A stretch of 64,000 nt of DNA from Rathayibacter rhapontici (GCF_001995175.1 NZ_MUKN01000006.1:26920-90919), one strand, 5' to 3'. Shown: positions 28,241 through 38,627, numbered from the stretch's first letter. Numbers and translations: made by a program. The notes: generated by a model from the letters alone, not told the origin.

Positions 28241-29102
28241 GTTCCCCGTGCCACCGACCGGACCAGAGGTGCTCCCTGCGCTGGACGAGACCCCTGATGA
28301 CGGTTTCGGTCCGCTCCCACGAGGCGATGATCTGACGGGTCGAGAGCCGGATGCAGAGGTACCCCTGAGCCGCCAGCTCGAGGCTCCGCCGGTAGTCCTC
28401 CTCGAGCTGGTGGGAGCCGGAGTGGAATGCGCGGCCATCGGGCTCGAACACGAGCCGCTCCCCCAGAAGGACGTCGACCCGCCCCACCCGGGGGATCGGC
28501 ACCTGCGACCTCACGCGGACGCCCAACCGGCGACCGCATCGGCGCACCCTCGTCTCCAGACCGGACTGGGACAAGGGGTCCACCTCGTCGAACACCCACT
28601 GCTTGCCGGTGGGCGCGAGACCGCGCAGTGCGAGGAGATCACCGAGAGCGATCGCCCCCGAGTTCACAGCGCTGTCGAAGGTCATGAGGGCGTTCTCGCC
28701 GTCGACGCAGGCGAGCAGATGGAGAAGGGAGGAGCGGAGGCCGTCGAGCGATGACGTCTCAGGACCGCATCCCTCCCACGCGCGCCAGTGCAGCACCGTG
28801 CCGTCGCCTGCTCGGCGCTCCGAGGAGTGGGGCGGGACGGCGACGTGCAGTCGGCCCGTCTCGAGCACCCAGAGGCCGCGAGCGTCCAGGCCCGAAGCGC
28901 AGCTGAGAACGCCGCCGGCCGCGACGGCGCGGCGCTGGTCGAGCGGAACGGTGGGAAGCGCGAACCACCCGCGTCTCAGCCGGAGGACGGCTCCGGAGTC
29001 CACCGCCGCTCGCAGAGCACGCGCCGCGACTCCCGCGCGAGCGAGCTGCGCCGTCGTCGCAACTCCGTCGAGTCCTGCCAGGACATGCATAAGGCGTTCC
29101 AC
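28233..29102 (-). CDS. AbiEi-like winged-helix + PDDEXK-like (DUF559-type) protein, no toxin partner
   Basis: A 289-residue protein. The first 55 residues (VATTAQLARAGVAARALRAAVDSGAVLRLRRGWFAL) match the winged helix found at the N-terminus of AbiEi antitoxins. The C-terminal part (about 190-270) has GRVDVLLGERLVFEPDGRAFH...EDYRRSLELAAQGYLCIRLS, resembling the Asp-x(n)-Glu pattern of DUF559/Vsr-like nuclease folds. No AbiEii nucleotidyltransferase toxin is next to it. GTG 29102 or ATG 29090 is the start. Genes of this type occur scattered in actinobacteria; function unproven. It is bracketed by two matching palindromic elements. Confidence 0.6.
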   Translation of the reverse strand: MERLMHVLAGLDGVATTAQLARAGVAARALRAAVDSGAVLRLRRGWFALPTVPLDQRRAVAAGGVLSCASGLDARGLWVLETGRLHVAVPPHSSERRAGDGTVLHWRAWEGCGPETSSLDGLRSSLLHLLACVDGENALMTFDSAVNSGAIALGDLLALRGLAPTGKQWVFDEVDPLSQSGLETRVRRCGRRLGVRVRSQVPIPRVGRVDVLLGERLVFEPDGRAFHSGSHQLEEDYRRSLELAAQGYLCIRLSTRQIIASWERTETVIRGLVQRREHLWSGRWHGERR

Positions 29103-29191
29103 GAGATCACGATCGCCGGATGCGCGATCACCTCAGCACGCTCCGCGACGATTCGTGGACTGCACGCCGCAGCGACGTCGTGGGGAGGACC

Positions 29192-29278
29192 GTGCGTGTT
29201 CGCAACCGAGGGTGGACGACGCGGAAGACGGGCAGAACGCCCCGATCCCGCATCTCAGCCTCGGTTGCGAACACGCAC
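29192..29278. repeat. palindromic element, right copy (20-bp perfect arms)
   Basis: Arms GTGCGTGTTCGCAACCGAGG (29192-29211) and its exact reverse complement (29259-29278) with a 47-nt spacer. The inner 75 bp (29198-29272) match the left copy in size and termini. It lies between the gcvP stop and the AbiEi-like gene start and could also end gcvP transcription. Confidence 0.7.
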
Positions 29279-29289
29279 CTGCCGGTGGA

Positions 29290-32178
29290 TCAGGCGAAGG
29301 CCTCGATCGGCGGGCAGGCGCAGACCAGGTTGCGGTCGCCGAAGGCCTGGTCGACGCGGCGGACCGGCGGCCAGTACTTGCCGCGCACGAGCGAGCGGAC
29401 GGGGTAGACCGCCTCCTCGCGCGAGTACGGGTGCGTCCACTCCCCCGTGACGAGGCACTCCGCGGTGTGCGGGGCGTTGCGCAGCGGGTTGTCGTCCACC
29501 GGCCACTCCCCCGCGCCGACCCGGTCGGCCTCGGCCTTGATGCCGATCATCGCGTCGATGAAGCGGTCGATCTCGGCGAGGTCCTCGCTCTCGGTCGGCT
29601 CGACCATCAGGGTCCCCGCGACGGGGAAGCTCATGGTCGGGGCGTGGAAGCCGTAGTCGACGAGGCGCTTCGCGACGTCGTCCACGGTCACTCCGGTGGC
29701 CGCGGTGAGCGGGCGGATGTCGAGGATGCACTCGTGCGCGACGAGGCCGTTCTCGCCCGTGTAGAGCACCGGGAAGTGCTCGCGCAGGCGCGCGGCGACG
29801 TAGTTGGCCGAGAGCACGGCCGCACCGGTGGCCGCGCGCAGGCCGTCCTCGCCCATCATCCGGGCGTACGCCCACGAGATCGGGAGGATGCCCGGGCTGC
29901 CGTAGGGCGCGGCCGAGACCGGGACGCCGCCGTGCACGACCGTCCCGCCGTGCTGGCCGCTCGCGTGCTCGAGCCGCTGCGCGAGCGGGTGCCCGGGCAG
30001 GAACGGCGCGAGGTGCGCCTTGGCCGCGACCGGTCCCACTCCGGGACCGCCGCCGCCGTGCGGGATGCAGAACGTCTTGTGCAGGTTGAGGTGCGAGACG
30101 TCGCCGCCGAAGTCGCCGAACCGGGCGAAGCCCAGCAGCGCGTTCAGATTGGCCCCGTCGACGTAGACCTGCCCGCCCGCCTCGTGCACCAGTCGGCAGA
30201 TCTCGGAGACCTCGTGCTCGTAGACGCCGTGCGTCGACGGGTACGTGATCATGAGCGCCGCGAGGTCCGCCGCGTGCGCGGCGATCTTCGCGCGCAGGTC
30301 GTCGAGGTCGACGTTGCCCAGCTCGTCGCACGCGACGACGACGACGCGCATGCCCGCGAGCACCGCGCTCGCCGCGTTGGTGCCGTGCGCGCTCGAGGGG
30401 ATGAGGCAGACCGTGCGCTCGAGGTCGCCGTTCGCGCGGTGGTAGCCGCGGATCGCGAGCAGTCCCGCGAGCTCCCCCTGAGAGCCCGCGTTGGGCTGCA
30501 GCGAGACGGAGTCGTAGCCGGTGAGGTGCGCGAGCCAGCGCTCGAGCTGGTCGATCAGCGCGAGCGAGCCCTGCACGTCGGCCTCGGGGGCGAACGGATG
30601 CAGGTTCGCGAACTCGGGCCAGCTCACCGCCTCCATCTCGGCGGCGGCGTTGAGCTTCATGGTGCACGAGCCGAGCGGGATCATGCCGCGGTCCAGCGCG
30701 TAGTCGGCGTCGGCGAGGCGCTTGAGGTAGCGCATCATCGACGTCTCGCTGCGATGAGTGTTGAAGACCGGGTGCACGAGGAACGGAGTGGCGCGCTCGA
30801 GCGCGACGGGGATCGAGCGCGAGGACGCGGCGAGGAAGCCGTGCGCCGAGTCGAGGTCGCCGATCGCGACGGCGAGCGCGACGACCTCGGCGGTCGTCAC
30901 GGTCTCGTCCAGCGCGACCGCCACCGTGTCGGCGTCGACGAGGCGCAGGTCGAACCCGGCCTCCCGCGCGCGGGCGACCGCCGCCTCCGCTCCCTGCGGG
31001 ACGACGACCGAGACGGTGTCGAAGAAGTCGGCGTGGCGGAGGGAGTGACCGCGGTCGAGCAGGAGCCGCGCGAGCAGAGCGGCCCGCGAGTGCACCTGCT
31101 CCGCGATCCGGGCGAGTCCGTCGGGCCCGTGGTAGACGGCGTACATCGCGGCCATGACGGCCAGGAGGACCTGCGCCGTGCAGATGTTCGAGGTCGCCTT
31201 CTCGCGGCGGATGTGCTGCTCGCGGGCCTGCAGGGACAGGCGGTAGGCGGGGTGCCCGTCCGCGTCCTGGCTGACTCCGACGAGACGGCCCGGCAGCTGG
31301 CGCTCGAGGCCCTTGCGGACCGCGAGGTAGCCGGCGTGCGGTCCGCCGAAGCCCATCGGGACCCCGAAGCGCTGCGAGGTGCCGACCGCGACGTCCGCCC
31401 CGAGCTCGCCCGGCGAGCGGACGAGGGTGAGGGCGAGGAGGTCGGCGGCGACGACTCCGAGGCCGCCGTGGGCTTTCACCGCGGCGAGCACGGCGGACGG
31501 GTCCCAGAGGTGGCCGGAGGCGCCGGGGTACTGCACGAGGGCGCCGAAGCACTCGGGGATCTCGGCGGCCGCTGTCCGCGAGAGCGGCAGCTCCACGATG
31601 CGGATCCCCACCGCCTCCGCCCGCCCGCGCAGCAGCGCCAGGGTCTGCGGCAGCGCGTCGGAGTCGACGACGAAGACGTCGGTGCGCGCCTTGGAGGCGC
31701 GGCGCGTCAGCAGCATCGCCTCGACGACGGCGGTGCCCTCGTCGAGCATCGAGGCGCCGGCGGTGTCGAGACCGGTGAGATCCGAGACCATGGTCTGGAA
31801 GTTGATCAGCGCCTCGAGGCGGCCCTGCGAGATCTCAGGCTGGTAGGGCGTGTAGGCGGTGTACCAGCTCGGGTTCTCGAGGACGTTCCGCTTGATGACG
31901 GCCGGCGTGAGCGTGCCGTGGTAGCCGAGGCCGATCAGGGGGCGGCGGACCGTGTTGCGGGCCGCGAGGGCGCGCAGCTCGGCGAGGGCCTCGGTCTCGG
32001 TGGCCGGCTCCGGCAGCACGGGGGCCAGGTCGCGCACGCGGATCGACTCGGGGACGGCGGCGGTGACCAGCGCGTCGACGGAGTCGTAGCCGAGGGCTGC
32101 CAGCATGGTGCGCTGGGCGTCGGCGTCGGTCCCGATGTGGCGGGACTCGAACTCGGAGGGGGTGCGGGGGCTCGACAT
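29290..32178 (-). CDS. gcvP: glycine dehydrogenase (decarboxylating), P-protein
   Basis: A 962-residue PLP enzyme that decarboxylates glycine and loads aminomethyl onto lipoyl-GcvH. It is the single-chain type; PLP-Lys701 lies in [15 protein letters not shown], with [12 protein letters not shown] and [11 protein letters not shown] nearby. ATG 32178 directly follows the gcvH stop. Last gene of the operon; riboswitch-controlled. The opposite strand holds a very long open frame that is only a codon-bias shadow. Confidence 0.95.
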   Translation of the reverse strand: MSSPRTPSEFESRHIGTDADAQRTMLAALGYDSVDALVTAAVPESIRVRDLAPVLPEPATETEALAELRALAARNTVRRPLIGLGYHGTLTPAVIKRNVLENPSWYTAYTPYQPEISQGRLEALINFQTMVSDLTGLDTAGASMLDEGTAVVEAMLLTRRASKARTDVFVVDSDALPQTLALLRGRAEAVGIRIVELPLSRTAAAEIPECFGALVQYPGASGHLWDPSAVLAAVKAHGGLGVVAADLLALTLVRSPGELGADVAVGTSQRFGVPMGFGGPHAGYLAVRKGLERQLPGRLVGVSQDADGHPAYRLSLQAREQHIRREKATSNICTAQVLLAVMAAMYAVYHGPDGLARIAEQVHSRAALLARLLLDRGHSLRHADFFDTVSVVVPQGAEAAVARAREAGFDLRLVDADTVAVALDETVTTAEVVALAVAIGDLDSAHGFLAASSRSIPVALERATPFLVHPVFNTHRSETSMMRYLKRLADADYALDRGMIPLGSCTMKLNAAAEMEAVSWPEFANLHPFAPEADVQGSLALIDQLERWLAHLTGYDSVSLQPNAGSQGELAGLLAIRGYHRANGDLERTVCLIPSSAHGTNAASAVLAGMRVVVVACDELGNVDLDDLRAKIAAHAADLAALMITYPSTHGVYEHEVSEICRLVHEAGGQVYVDGANLNALLGFARFGDFGGDVSHLNLHKTFCIPHGGGGPGVGPVAAKAHLAPFLPGHPLAQRLEHASGQHGGTVVHGGVPVSAAPYGSPGILPISWAYARMMGEDGLRAATGAAVLSANYVAARLREHFPVLYTGENGLVAHECILDIRPLTAATGVTVDDVAKRLVDYGFHAPTMSFPVAGTLMVEPTESEDLAEIDRFIDAMIGIKAEADRVGAGEWPVDDNPLRNAPHTAECLVTGEWTHPYSREEAVYPVRSLVRGKYWPPVRRVDQAFGDRNLVCACPPIEAFA

Positions 32179-32552
32179 CTACTCTCCGACCAGCTCGCCG
32201 TAGGCGCGGCGTCGAGCAGGCCGTCGGGCAGCGCGTCGAAGCGCACCTTGATGAGCCAGCCCTCGCCGAACGGGTCGGAGTTGACGAGCTCGGGCCTGTC
32301 GACGACGCCGGAGTTGACCTCGAGCACCTCGCCGTCGACCGGCGCGAAAAGCTCTCCGACGGACTTCGTCGACTCGATCTCGCCGACGACGCTGCCACCC
32401 TCGATGCGGGTGCCCGCGTCGGGCAGCTCGACGAAGACGACGTCGCCCAGCTTGTCGGCGGCGTACGCCGTGATGCCCACCGTCGCGACGTCACCGTCGA
32501 CGGCGATCCACTCGTGATCGGAGGTGTACTGCAGGTCGGAGGGGACGGCCAT
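32179..32552 (-). CDS. gcvH: glycine cleavage system H protein (frameshifted near the 3' end in this sequence)
   Basis: A 124-residue lipoyl carrier. The lipoylation site lies in [20 protein letters not shown] (Lys in STKS), preceded by [20 protein letters not shown]. The last residues AYGELVGE and the stop TAG at 32179-32181 are in another frame; one base missing near 32208 (GACGCC(C)GCG) restores 375 bp. The stop is then adjacent to the gcvP ATG. It shuttles the aminomethyl group between GcvP, GcvT and lipoamide dehydrogenase. Confidence 0.9.
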
Positions 32553-32553
32553 G

Positions 32554-33747
32554 TCAGATCTTCTTTCTGGAGTAGAAGGGGAGGGCGGAGACGGTCATGG
32601 GGAGGCGGCTGCCGCGGATGTCGACGGAGACGGTGGTGCCGGGCTGCGCCTGCGCGGGGGCGACGTAGGCCATGGCGATGGGGACGCCGAGGGTGGGCGA
32701 CAGGACGCCGCTCGTGACGACTCCGATCTCGTCGCCGCTCTCGGAGAAGACGGGGTAGTCGGCGCGGGCGGCCCGGCGGCCCTCGCCGACGAGGCCGACG
32801 AGCACGGGAGCGTCCCCGGCGGGGCCCTCCTCGCTGGCGGCGCGGCCGACGAAGTCGATCGGCTTGCCGAACGCGACCACCCGGCCCAGGCCCGCCTGCG
32901 CCGGGAAGATCTCCCGGGAGAGCTCGTGACCGTAGAGCGGCATGCCCGCCTCGAGGCGGAGGGTGTCGCGCGCGGCGAGTCCGGCCGGGACGAGACCCGC
33001 ACCGGCGCCCGTCTCGGCGAGCGCCTCCCACAGCGCGGGCGCGGTGTCGGGGGCGACGTAGATCTCGAAGCCGTCCTCTCCCGTGTACCCGGTGCGGGCG
33101 ATGAGGATCGGGTGCGCCTCGAAGGTCGCGGGCACGGCGCGGTAGTAGCGCAGCTCCTCGAGCAGGCGCGCGGCGTCGTCGGTGTCGAGCACCGACTCCG
33201 CCCCCCGCTCGGTCTCGACGGCGAGCCCCTGCACGTTCTGCAGGATCTCGAGCGACTTGGGGCCCTGGATCGCGATCAGGGCGACGTCGTCGCTCTCGTC
33301 GAAGAGCTCGCAGTCGAACATGGCCGTGCGGTCGCGCAGCTGCTCGGCGACCACGTGGCGGTTCGAGGCGTTCGCGACGACCATGAAGCGGTCCTCGCCC
33401 GTGCGGTAGACGACGAGGTCGTCGATCACTCCGCCCGTGCGGTCCAGGAGGAGCGTGTACTTGGCGCGACCGACGGCGACAGCGCTGAGGTCGCTCGCGA
33501 GCGCGTAGTCCAGGGCGTCCACCGCCTCGGGGCCGACGACCAGGATCTCGCCCATGTGGGAGAGGTCGAAGAGTCCGGCGGCGGTGCGCACCGCGTGGTG
33601 CTCGGCGAGGTCGCCGGAGTAGCGCACCGGCATCCACCAGCCGGCGAAGTCGGTGAAGGAGGCACCGGCCGCCACGTGCACGTCGTGCAGCGGGGAGCGG
33701 CGCGATTCCGGGGTCTCGGCGGGAAGGGTCGTTCGGGTCTCGGACAT
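32554..33747 (-). CDS. gcvT: aminomethyltransferase, T-protein
   Basis: A 397-residue cytoplasmic enzyme that transfers the methylene group to tetrahydrofolate and releases ammonia. Conserved segments: [65 protein letters not shown] and [20 protein letters not shown] 33747 follows TTGGAG. First gene of gcvTHP, directly behind the glycine riboswitch; gcvH starts 1 nt after its stop. Confidence 0.95.
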   Translation of the reverse strand: MSETRTTLPAETPESRRSPLHDVHVAAGASFTDFAGWWMPVRYSGDLAEHHAVRTAAGLFDLSHMGEILVVGPEAVDALDYALASDLSAVAVGRAKYTLLLDRTGGVIDDLVVYRTGEDRFMVVANASNRHVVAEQLRDRTAMFDCELFDESDDVALIAIQGPKSLEILQNVQGLAVETERGAESVLDTDDAARLLEELRYYRAVPATFEAHPILIARTGYTGEDGFEIYVAPDTAPALWEALAETGAGAGLVPAGLAARDTLRLEAGMPLYGHELSREIFPAQAGLGRVVAFGKPIDFVGRAASEEGPAGDAPVLVGLVGEGRRAARADYPVFSESGDEIGVVTSGVLSPTLGVPIAMAYVAPAQAQPGTTVSVDIRGSRLPMTVSALPFYSRKKI

Positions 33748-33835
33748 GAGTTCTCCAATTCGTCGCAGTGCTGCGCACGCGCCCGCACAGGTCGATGGTG
33801 CGAGGCACAGCAGTGCCGTGGGAACTCCCCCTCTG

Positions 33836-34032
33836 TCGGGATGCCTGAGAGGTTCACGCCGCTCGGAGCGGCGCTTTCACCGTGGGCTGCCTCGTCGGAG
33901 TGTTCGGACCGCGCAGGCGGCTCGTCGCTCCGCGACGCATTTCCAGAGTGGCCAGTTCGACGCGGTACAAGACCTGAGAGATTGGCGGGGAGGCTTGCTC
34001 CTTCGGTGCCGACGGAGTCGGCTCTCCCGCGT
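33836..34032 (-). promoter_or_regulatory. tandem glycine riboswitch
   Basis: On the minus strand two gcvT-type glycine aptamers follow each other. Aptamer 1 (34030 to 33973) reads GCGGGAGAGC...CACCGAAGGAGCAAGCC...CTCTCAGG; aptamer 2 (about 33955 to 33836) contains GGTGAAAGCGCCG...GAACCTCTCAGGCA. The transcript probably starts near 34059 from a TAGGGT -10 box at 34066-34071. The 88-nt expression platform (33748-33835) has small hairpins such as GGCACtgctGTGCC but no clear U-tract. Together with the promoter this explains the 491-nt gap before gcvT. Confidence 0.92.
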
Positions 34033-34065
34033 CGCGTATGCGGCCCGGTATTCGGTTGTCCGCTC

Positions 34066-34071
34066 ACCCTA
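34066..34071 (-). promoter_or_regulatory. -10 box of the gcvTHP transcript (TAGGGT)
   Basis: TAGGGT on the minus strand, about 35 nt upstream of the first glycine aptamer. Confidence 0.55.
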
Positions 34072-34182
34072 GCGGGCGGGTGCGGGCGCTGTCCTCCCTC
34101 AGCGGGATGCCGTCCGGGAGCGGCTCGTCCCGTGCGCCGGAGCTCGCGGGAACGGAGCGGCGTTTGGTGTTCGGGTCGGAGT

Positions 34183-34227
34183 GACACTAAGCTCGCCGCA
34201 GCACTTACAGTCAGTGCGACTCTTAGT
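34183..34227 (+). promoter_or_regulatory. candidate operator/promoter of the NAD synthesis operon
   Basis: Contains GCACT-tacagtc-AGTGC (34201-34217) and an outer pair CACTAAG (34185-34191) / CTTAGT (34222-34227), so two nested imperfect palindromes surround a TACAGT -10 box (34206-34211). This is a plausible site for autoregulation by the NrtR-type protein encoded next. Confidence 0.5.
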
Positions 34228-34238
34228 AGGGATCCGAC

Positions 34239-34922
34239 ATGGATGCAGCCGTACCGCAGCTCGCGGTCTCGACCGTCATCTTCGCGCTGCGCCCGCATCC
34301 CGAGACCGGGGCGAGCACCGTCTGGATCCCGGTCGTCCGCCGGATCCGGGAGCCGTTCGAGGGCTTGTGGGCCCTGCCGGGCGGGCCGCTGCGCCCGGAC
34401 GAGGACCTCGCCGAGGCCGCCCGTCGGACGCTCCGCGAGACCACCGGACTCGCTCCCCGCTACCTCGAGCAGCTCTACGCCGTGGGCGGCCCCGACCGCT
34501 CCCCGGGCGAGCGCCGCGTGGTCTCGATCGTCTACTGGGCGCTCGTGCGCACCTCCGAGGCCGACGAGGCGATCGTGGGCGAGAACGTCACCTGGCTGTG
34601 CACCGACCTGCCGCTCGAGCTGGCCTTCGATCACGGGCTGATCGTGGACTACGCCCTGTGGCGCCTGCGCAACAAGATGGAGTACTCCCGCATCGCGCAG
34701 GCCTTCCTCGGCGAGACCTTCACCCTCGCGCAGCTGCGCGAGGTGCACGAGGCCGTCCTGCAGAAGCCCCTCGATCCGGCGAACTTCCGCCGCACGATCG
34801 AGGCGTCCAAGACCGTGGTGCCCACCGAGCAGCGGCTGGCGGGCACGCGTCACCGCCCTCCGCGGCTGTACCGCTACGACGAGTCCGTGGCACTCGTCGA
34901 CAACGGGCCGCTGCCGGTCTGA
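34239..34922 (+). CDS. nrtR: NrtR-type Nudix-related transcriptional regulator of NAD synthesis
   Basis: A 227-residue DNA-binding protein. The Nudix fold (about 8-140) keeps GLWALPGGPLRPDEDL but its Nudix box reads RRTLRETTGL instead of REUxEExGU, so hydrolase activity is probably lost. The C-terminal winged helix (about 150-205, KMEYSRIAQAFLGETFTLAQLREVHEAVL...NFRRTI) is typical of NrtR, which in known cases senses ADP-ribose and represses NAD genes. ATG 34239 follows AGTAGGGA. It heads the nadA-nadB-nadC-desulfurase cluster, supporting the assignment. Confidence 0.85.
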   Translation: MDAAVPQLAVSTVIFALRPHPETGASTVWIPVVRRIREPFEGLWALPGGPLRPDEDLAEAARRTLRETTGLAPRYLEQLYAVGGPDRSPGERRVVSIVYWALVRTSEADEAIVGENVTWLCTDLPLELAFDHGLIVDYALWRLRNKMEYSRIAQAFLGETFTLAQLREVHEAVLQKPLDPANFRRTIEASKTVVPTEQRLAGTRHRPPRLYRYDESVALVDNGPLPV

Positions 34923-34981
34923 GCGCCCTCCCGCGTCCCACCGGCACTGCCCGTCCGTCCGCACCATCCGAGGAGAGACAC

Positions 34982-36280
34982 GTGACATCCGTCGACAGCA
35001 CCATCCAGCTCATCGAGCGGGGAGCCCCGGGCGAGACCTGCGCCCCCGAGCTCGCAGACGCGCCCTGGTCGTTCGACCTCGGCTTCCCCGCCTACGGCCC
35101 TGGAGCGTCGCAGGCCGATCCGATCCCCGCCGAGGCCCCCGTGCAGGGCAGGCTCCCCGAGGAGTACACCGCGGCGAGCGCCGACGAGCTGCACCGCCGC
35201 ATCCTGGACGCGAAGCGGACGCTCGGCGACCGGGTGGTCGTGCTCGGCCACTTCTACCAGCGCGACGAGGTGGTGCAGTACGCCGACTTCGTGGGTGACT
35301 CCTTCCAGCTCGCGAAGGCGGCGAAGAGCCGTCCGGACGCCGAGGCGATCGTCTTCTGCGGCGTGCACTTCATGGCCGAGACGGCCGACATCCTCTCGCG
35401 CCCCGAGCAGGCCGTGATCCTGCCCAACCTCGCCGCAGGCTGCTCGATGGCCGACATGGCCGACATAGACTCGGTCGAGGACGCGTGGGCCGAGCTCACC
35501 GAGCTCTACGGCACCGAGCCGGACGCCGACGGCCGCGTGCCGCTGATCCCGGTCACGTACATGAACTCCTCCGCCGCGCTGAAGGCCTTCTGCGGTCGGA
35601 ACGGCGGAGTGGTCTGCACCTCCTCGAACGCCGCGACCGTCCTCGAGGACGCGTTCGCGCGCGGGCAGCGCGTGCTCTTCTTCCCCGACCAGCACCTGGG
35701 CCGCAACACGGCCAAGGCCATGGGCGTTCCGCTGGAGCGCATGCCGATGTGGAACCCGCGGAAGGCGCAGGGCGGCTCGGACGTGCAGACGCTCCTGGAC
35801 GCGCAGGTGATCCTCTGGCACGGCTTCTGCTCGGTGCACAAGCGCTTCACCGTCGGCCAGATCGAGAAGGCGCGCGCCGAGCACCCCGGCGTCCGCGTGA
35901 TCGTGCACCCGGAGTGCCCGATGGCGGTCGTCGACGCCGCCGACGAGTACGGATCCACGGACTACATCGTTAAGGCGATCCAGGCCGCCCCGGCCGGCAC
36001 GACCTTCGCGATCGGCACCGAGATCAACCTGGTGCAGCGCCTCGCCGTGCAGTACCCGCAGCACACGATCTTCTGCCTCGACGACGTCGTCTGCCCGTGC
36101 TCGACCATGTACCGCATCCACCCCGGCTACCTCGCCTGGGTGCTCGAGGGCCTGGTCTCCGGTGTCGTCCACAACCGCATCTCGGTGGACGACTCGGTGA
36201 AGGCCGAGGCGGAGATCGCGCTCGAGCGGATGCTCGCGGCCGTCCCGCCCACCGGCCCGACGGCTCCGACGGCGGCCTGA
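34982..36280 (+). CDS. nadA: quinolinate synthase A
   Basis: A 432-residue [4Fe-4S] enzyme that condenses iminoaspartate with dihydroxyacetone phosphate to quinolinate. Cluster cysteines and active-site motifs are visible: LGHFYQRDEVVQYADFVGDS, FCGVHFMAETADIL, LAAGCSMADMA, VTYMNSSAALKA, HPECP and the C-terminal CLDDVVCPCSTMYRI. It is the long actinobacterial form with about 60 extra N-terminal residues. GTG 34982 follows GAGGAGAGA. nadB starts 1 nt after the stop. Confidence 0.95.
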   Translation: MTSVDSTIQLIERGAPGETCAPELADAPWSFDLGFPAYGPGASQADPIPAEAPVQGRLPEEYTAASADELHRRILDAKRTLGDRVVVLGHFYQRDEVVQYADFVGDSFQLAKAAKSRPDAEAIVFCGVHFMAETADILSRPEQAVILPNLAAGCSMADMADIDSVEDAWAELTELYGTEPDADGRVPLIPVTYMNSSAALKAFCGRNGGVVCTSSNAATVLEDAFARGQRVLFFPDQHLGRNTAKAMGVPLERMPMWNPRKAQGGSDVQTLLDAQVILWHGFCSVHKRFTVGQIEKARAEHPGVRVIVHPECPMAVVDAADEYGSTDYIVKAIQAAPAGTTFAIGTEINLVQRLAVQYPQHTIFCLDDVVCPCSTMYRIHPGYLAWVLEGLVSGVVHNRISVDDSVKAEAEIALERMLAAVPPTGPTAPTAA

Positions 36281-36281
36281 C

Positions 36282-37770
36282 GTGTCGCGGGTCGTCGTCG
36301 TCGGCAGCGGGATCGCGGGGCTCGTGACCGCGCTGCTCGCCGCGCGCCGCCGCGAGGTGGTGCTGGTCACCAAGGGCGCGATCGCGGAGTCGAGCACGCG
36401 CTGGGCGCAGGGCGGGATCGCCGCGGTCACGTCCGCGGACGACTCCGTCGCCCTGCACGTCGAGGACACCCTGACCGCCGGAGCGGGGCTCTGCTCGCGC
36501 TCGGCCGTCGAGGTGCTCTGCGCCGAGGGGCCGGCCGCCGTGGCCGCGCTGCTAGCGTGGGGCGTCGGGTTCGACCGCGACGGCGAGGACCTCGCCCGGG
36601 GACTCGAGGCGGCTCACTCGCGCTCGCGCATCCTGCACGCGGGGGGCGACGCGACCGGCTCGGCGATCGAGGAGGCGCTCGTGCGCGCCGTGCGCGCCGC
36701 CCCCGTGACCGTGCTCGAGCGCACCGCCCTGGTCGATCTCGTCCGCCCGGGGCTCGCGGTGGTGGGCGTCGACGTCCTGCGGGACGGCTCCGTCGAGCGG
36801 ATCGACGCCGATGCGGTCGTCCTCGCAACGGGCGGCGCGGGCCGCTGTTCAGCCACACGACGAACCCGGAGGTCGCCACCGGCGACGGGCTCGCCGCCGC
36901 CCTGCGCGCCGGAGCCGAGGCGCCCGACCTGGAGTTCTACCAGTTCCACCCCACGGCGCTCGCGCTGCCCGGCGGCTTCCTCGTCTCGGAGGCGGTCCGC
37001 GGCGAGGGAGCGGTGCTCCGCGACGCCGCCGGCGAGCGCTTCATGACCGGCGTCCACCGCGACGCCGAGCTCGCGCCCCGCGACGTCGTCGCCCGGGCGA
37101 TCGCCGAGCGGATGCGGCTCCAGGGCGGTCTGCCCGTGCACCTCGACGCCCGCCACCTCGACCCCGCGGTGCTCGCGAAGCGGTTCCCGAGCATCTCGGC
37201 CGCCTGCCGGGCGAACGGCCTCTCGCTCGCCGAGGACCTCGTGCCCGTCACTCCGGCCGCGCACTACTGGATGGGCGGCGTCGCCACCGATCTCGACGGG
37301 CGCACCAGCCTCCCCGGCCTCTTCGCCGTCGGCGAGGTCGCCTGCACCGGTGTCCACGGCGCGAACCGGCTCGCGTCGAACAGCCTGCTCGAGGGCGTCG
37401 TCTTCGCCCGTCGGACGGCGGAGGCCCTGGACGCGACCGCTCCGGCGACGGCGCCCGCCGCGGCGGCCCGTCCCGTCACTCCGCTCGCCCTCGACCGCTC
37501 GGCGCTGCAGGCGGCGATGTGGGCCGGAGCCGGGGTGTCGCGCGACGCGACGGGGCTCGAGAGCGCACGGGCGGTGCTCCGCGGCGCCGAGGCTCCTCTC
37601 TCGCTCCGCAGTCTCGAGGACGCGAACCTCGTGGAGTGCGGCCGGGCCCTGATCGACGCGGCTCTCGCCCGGTCGGAGTCGCGCGGCGCCCACCACCGCA
37701 CCGACCACCCCCTCACCGAGCGACCGCGTACCGCGTCGCCGGAAGAAGAAAGGTCGCCGTGCCGTGCTGA
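36282..37770 (+). CDS. nadB: L-aspartate oxidase (frameshifted in this sequence)
   Basis: An FAD enzyme oxidising L-aspartate to iminoaspartate for NadA. The first frame has the Rossmann motif VVVGSGIAGL, STRWAQGGIAAV and VLATGGAG; the second begins LFSHTTNPEVATGDGLAAALRAGA and holds FHPTAL, HYWMGGVATDLDGRTSLPGLFAVGEVA and GANRLASNSLLEG. The main break is near 36840 (GCGGG(C/G)CCG). A second single-base loss near 37718 is needed to reach the stop TGA 37768-37770; with both repaired the gene is 1491 bp (496 residues) and overlaps nadC by 7 nt. The second break is inferred from the absence of any earlier in-frame stop. Confidence 0.85.
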
Positions 37771-38627
37771 CCCGTCAGAGCATCGAACGCCTCGTCACCC
37801 TCGCCCTCGAAGAGGACGCCCCCTGGGGCGACATCACCACCGAGACGCTGATCCCCGCCGACGCGACGGCGTCCGCCCGGCTCGTCGCCCGCGAGGCGGG
37901 GGTCTTCAGCGGCGGAGCCGTGCTGGTCGGCACGATGCTGCAGGCCGACTCCCGCATCCGCACGAGCGTGCTGATCGAGGACGGCGCCTCGTTCACCGCG
38001 GGCGCCGTGCTCGCCGAGATCGACGGTCCCGCCGGCGGCGTGCTGCGAGGTGAGCGCGTCGCGCTGAACCTCGTGCAGCGGATGAGCGGCATCGCCACCC
38101 TGACCGCGCACTACGTGAAGGCGGTGGAGGGGACGCGGGCGCGGATCGTCGACACGCGGAAGACGACGCCGGGGCTCCGCGCGTTCGAGCGCCACGCGGT
38201 GCGCAGCGGCGGCGGACGCAACCACCGCTCCTCCCTGTCGGACGCGATCCTCGCGAAGGACAACCACCTCGCGATCCTCGCCCAGCGCGGCATCGACCTG
38301 ACAGCCGCGCTTCGAGCGGCACGGGCCGCCGTGCCGCACACCACCCACATCGAGGTCGAGGTCGACCGCCTCGAGCAGATCGAGCCGGCGCTCGCCGGAG
38401 GGGCCGACACGATCATGCTCGACAACTTCACTCCGGAGCAGCTGCGCCAGGGCGTGACGCTCATCGGCGGCCGAGCGGTCGTCGAGGCCAGCGGCGGCGT
38501 GAACCTCGAGACGGTGCGGGCCATCGCGGAGGCGGGCGTCGACGTGATCTCGGTCGGCGCGCTCACGCACAGCGTCCGCTCGCTCGACCTCGGGCTCGAC
38601 ATCGACATCGACGCGCCCGCTCCGTGA
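37764..38627 (+). CDS. nadC: nicotinate-nucleotide diphosphorylase (carboxylating)
   Basis: A 287-residue enzyme converting quinolinate and PRPP to nicotinate mononucleotide. Motifs: LEEDAPWGDITTE, GERVALNLVQRMSGIAT, DTRKTTPGLRAFERHAVRSGGGRNHR, LAKDNH, EVEVDRLEQ, and EASGGVNLETV...ISVGALTHS. GTG 37764 follows AGAAAGG. The end overlaps the desulfurase gene start by 4 nt. Confidence 0.95.
   Translation: MLTRQSIERLVTLALEEDAPWGDITTETLIPADATASARLVAREAGVFSGGAVLVGTMLQADSRIRTSVLIEDGASFTAGAVLAEIDGPAGGVLRGERVALNLVQRMSGIATLTAHYVKAVEGTRARIVDTRKTTPGLRAFERHAVRSGGGRNHRSSLSDAILAKDNHLAILAQRGIDLTAALRAARAAVPHTTHIEVEVDRLEQIEPALAGGADTIMLDNFTPEQLRQGVTLIGGRAVVEASGGVNLETVRAIAEAGVDVISVGALTHSVRSLDLGLDIDIDAPAP

Noticed and set aside
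28233..29102. Complete AbiE toxin-antitoxin system
   Set aside because: No AbiEii nucleotidyltransferase gene lies on either side; neighbours are a CPBP protease and gcvP.
28603..32517. Long open frame of about 1300 codons on the plus strand opposite gcvP/gcvH
   Set aside because: It lies wholly antisense to conserved gcv genes, has shadow composition (Arg/Val/Glu-rich) and no recognisable domain.
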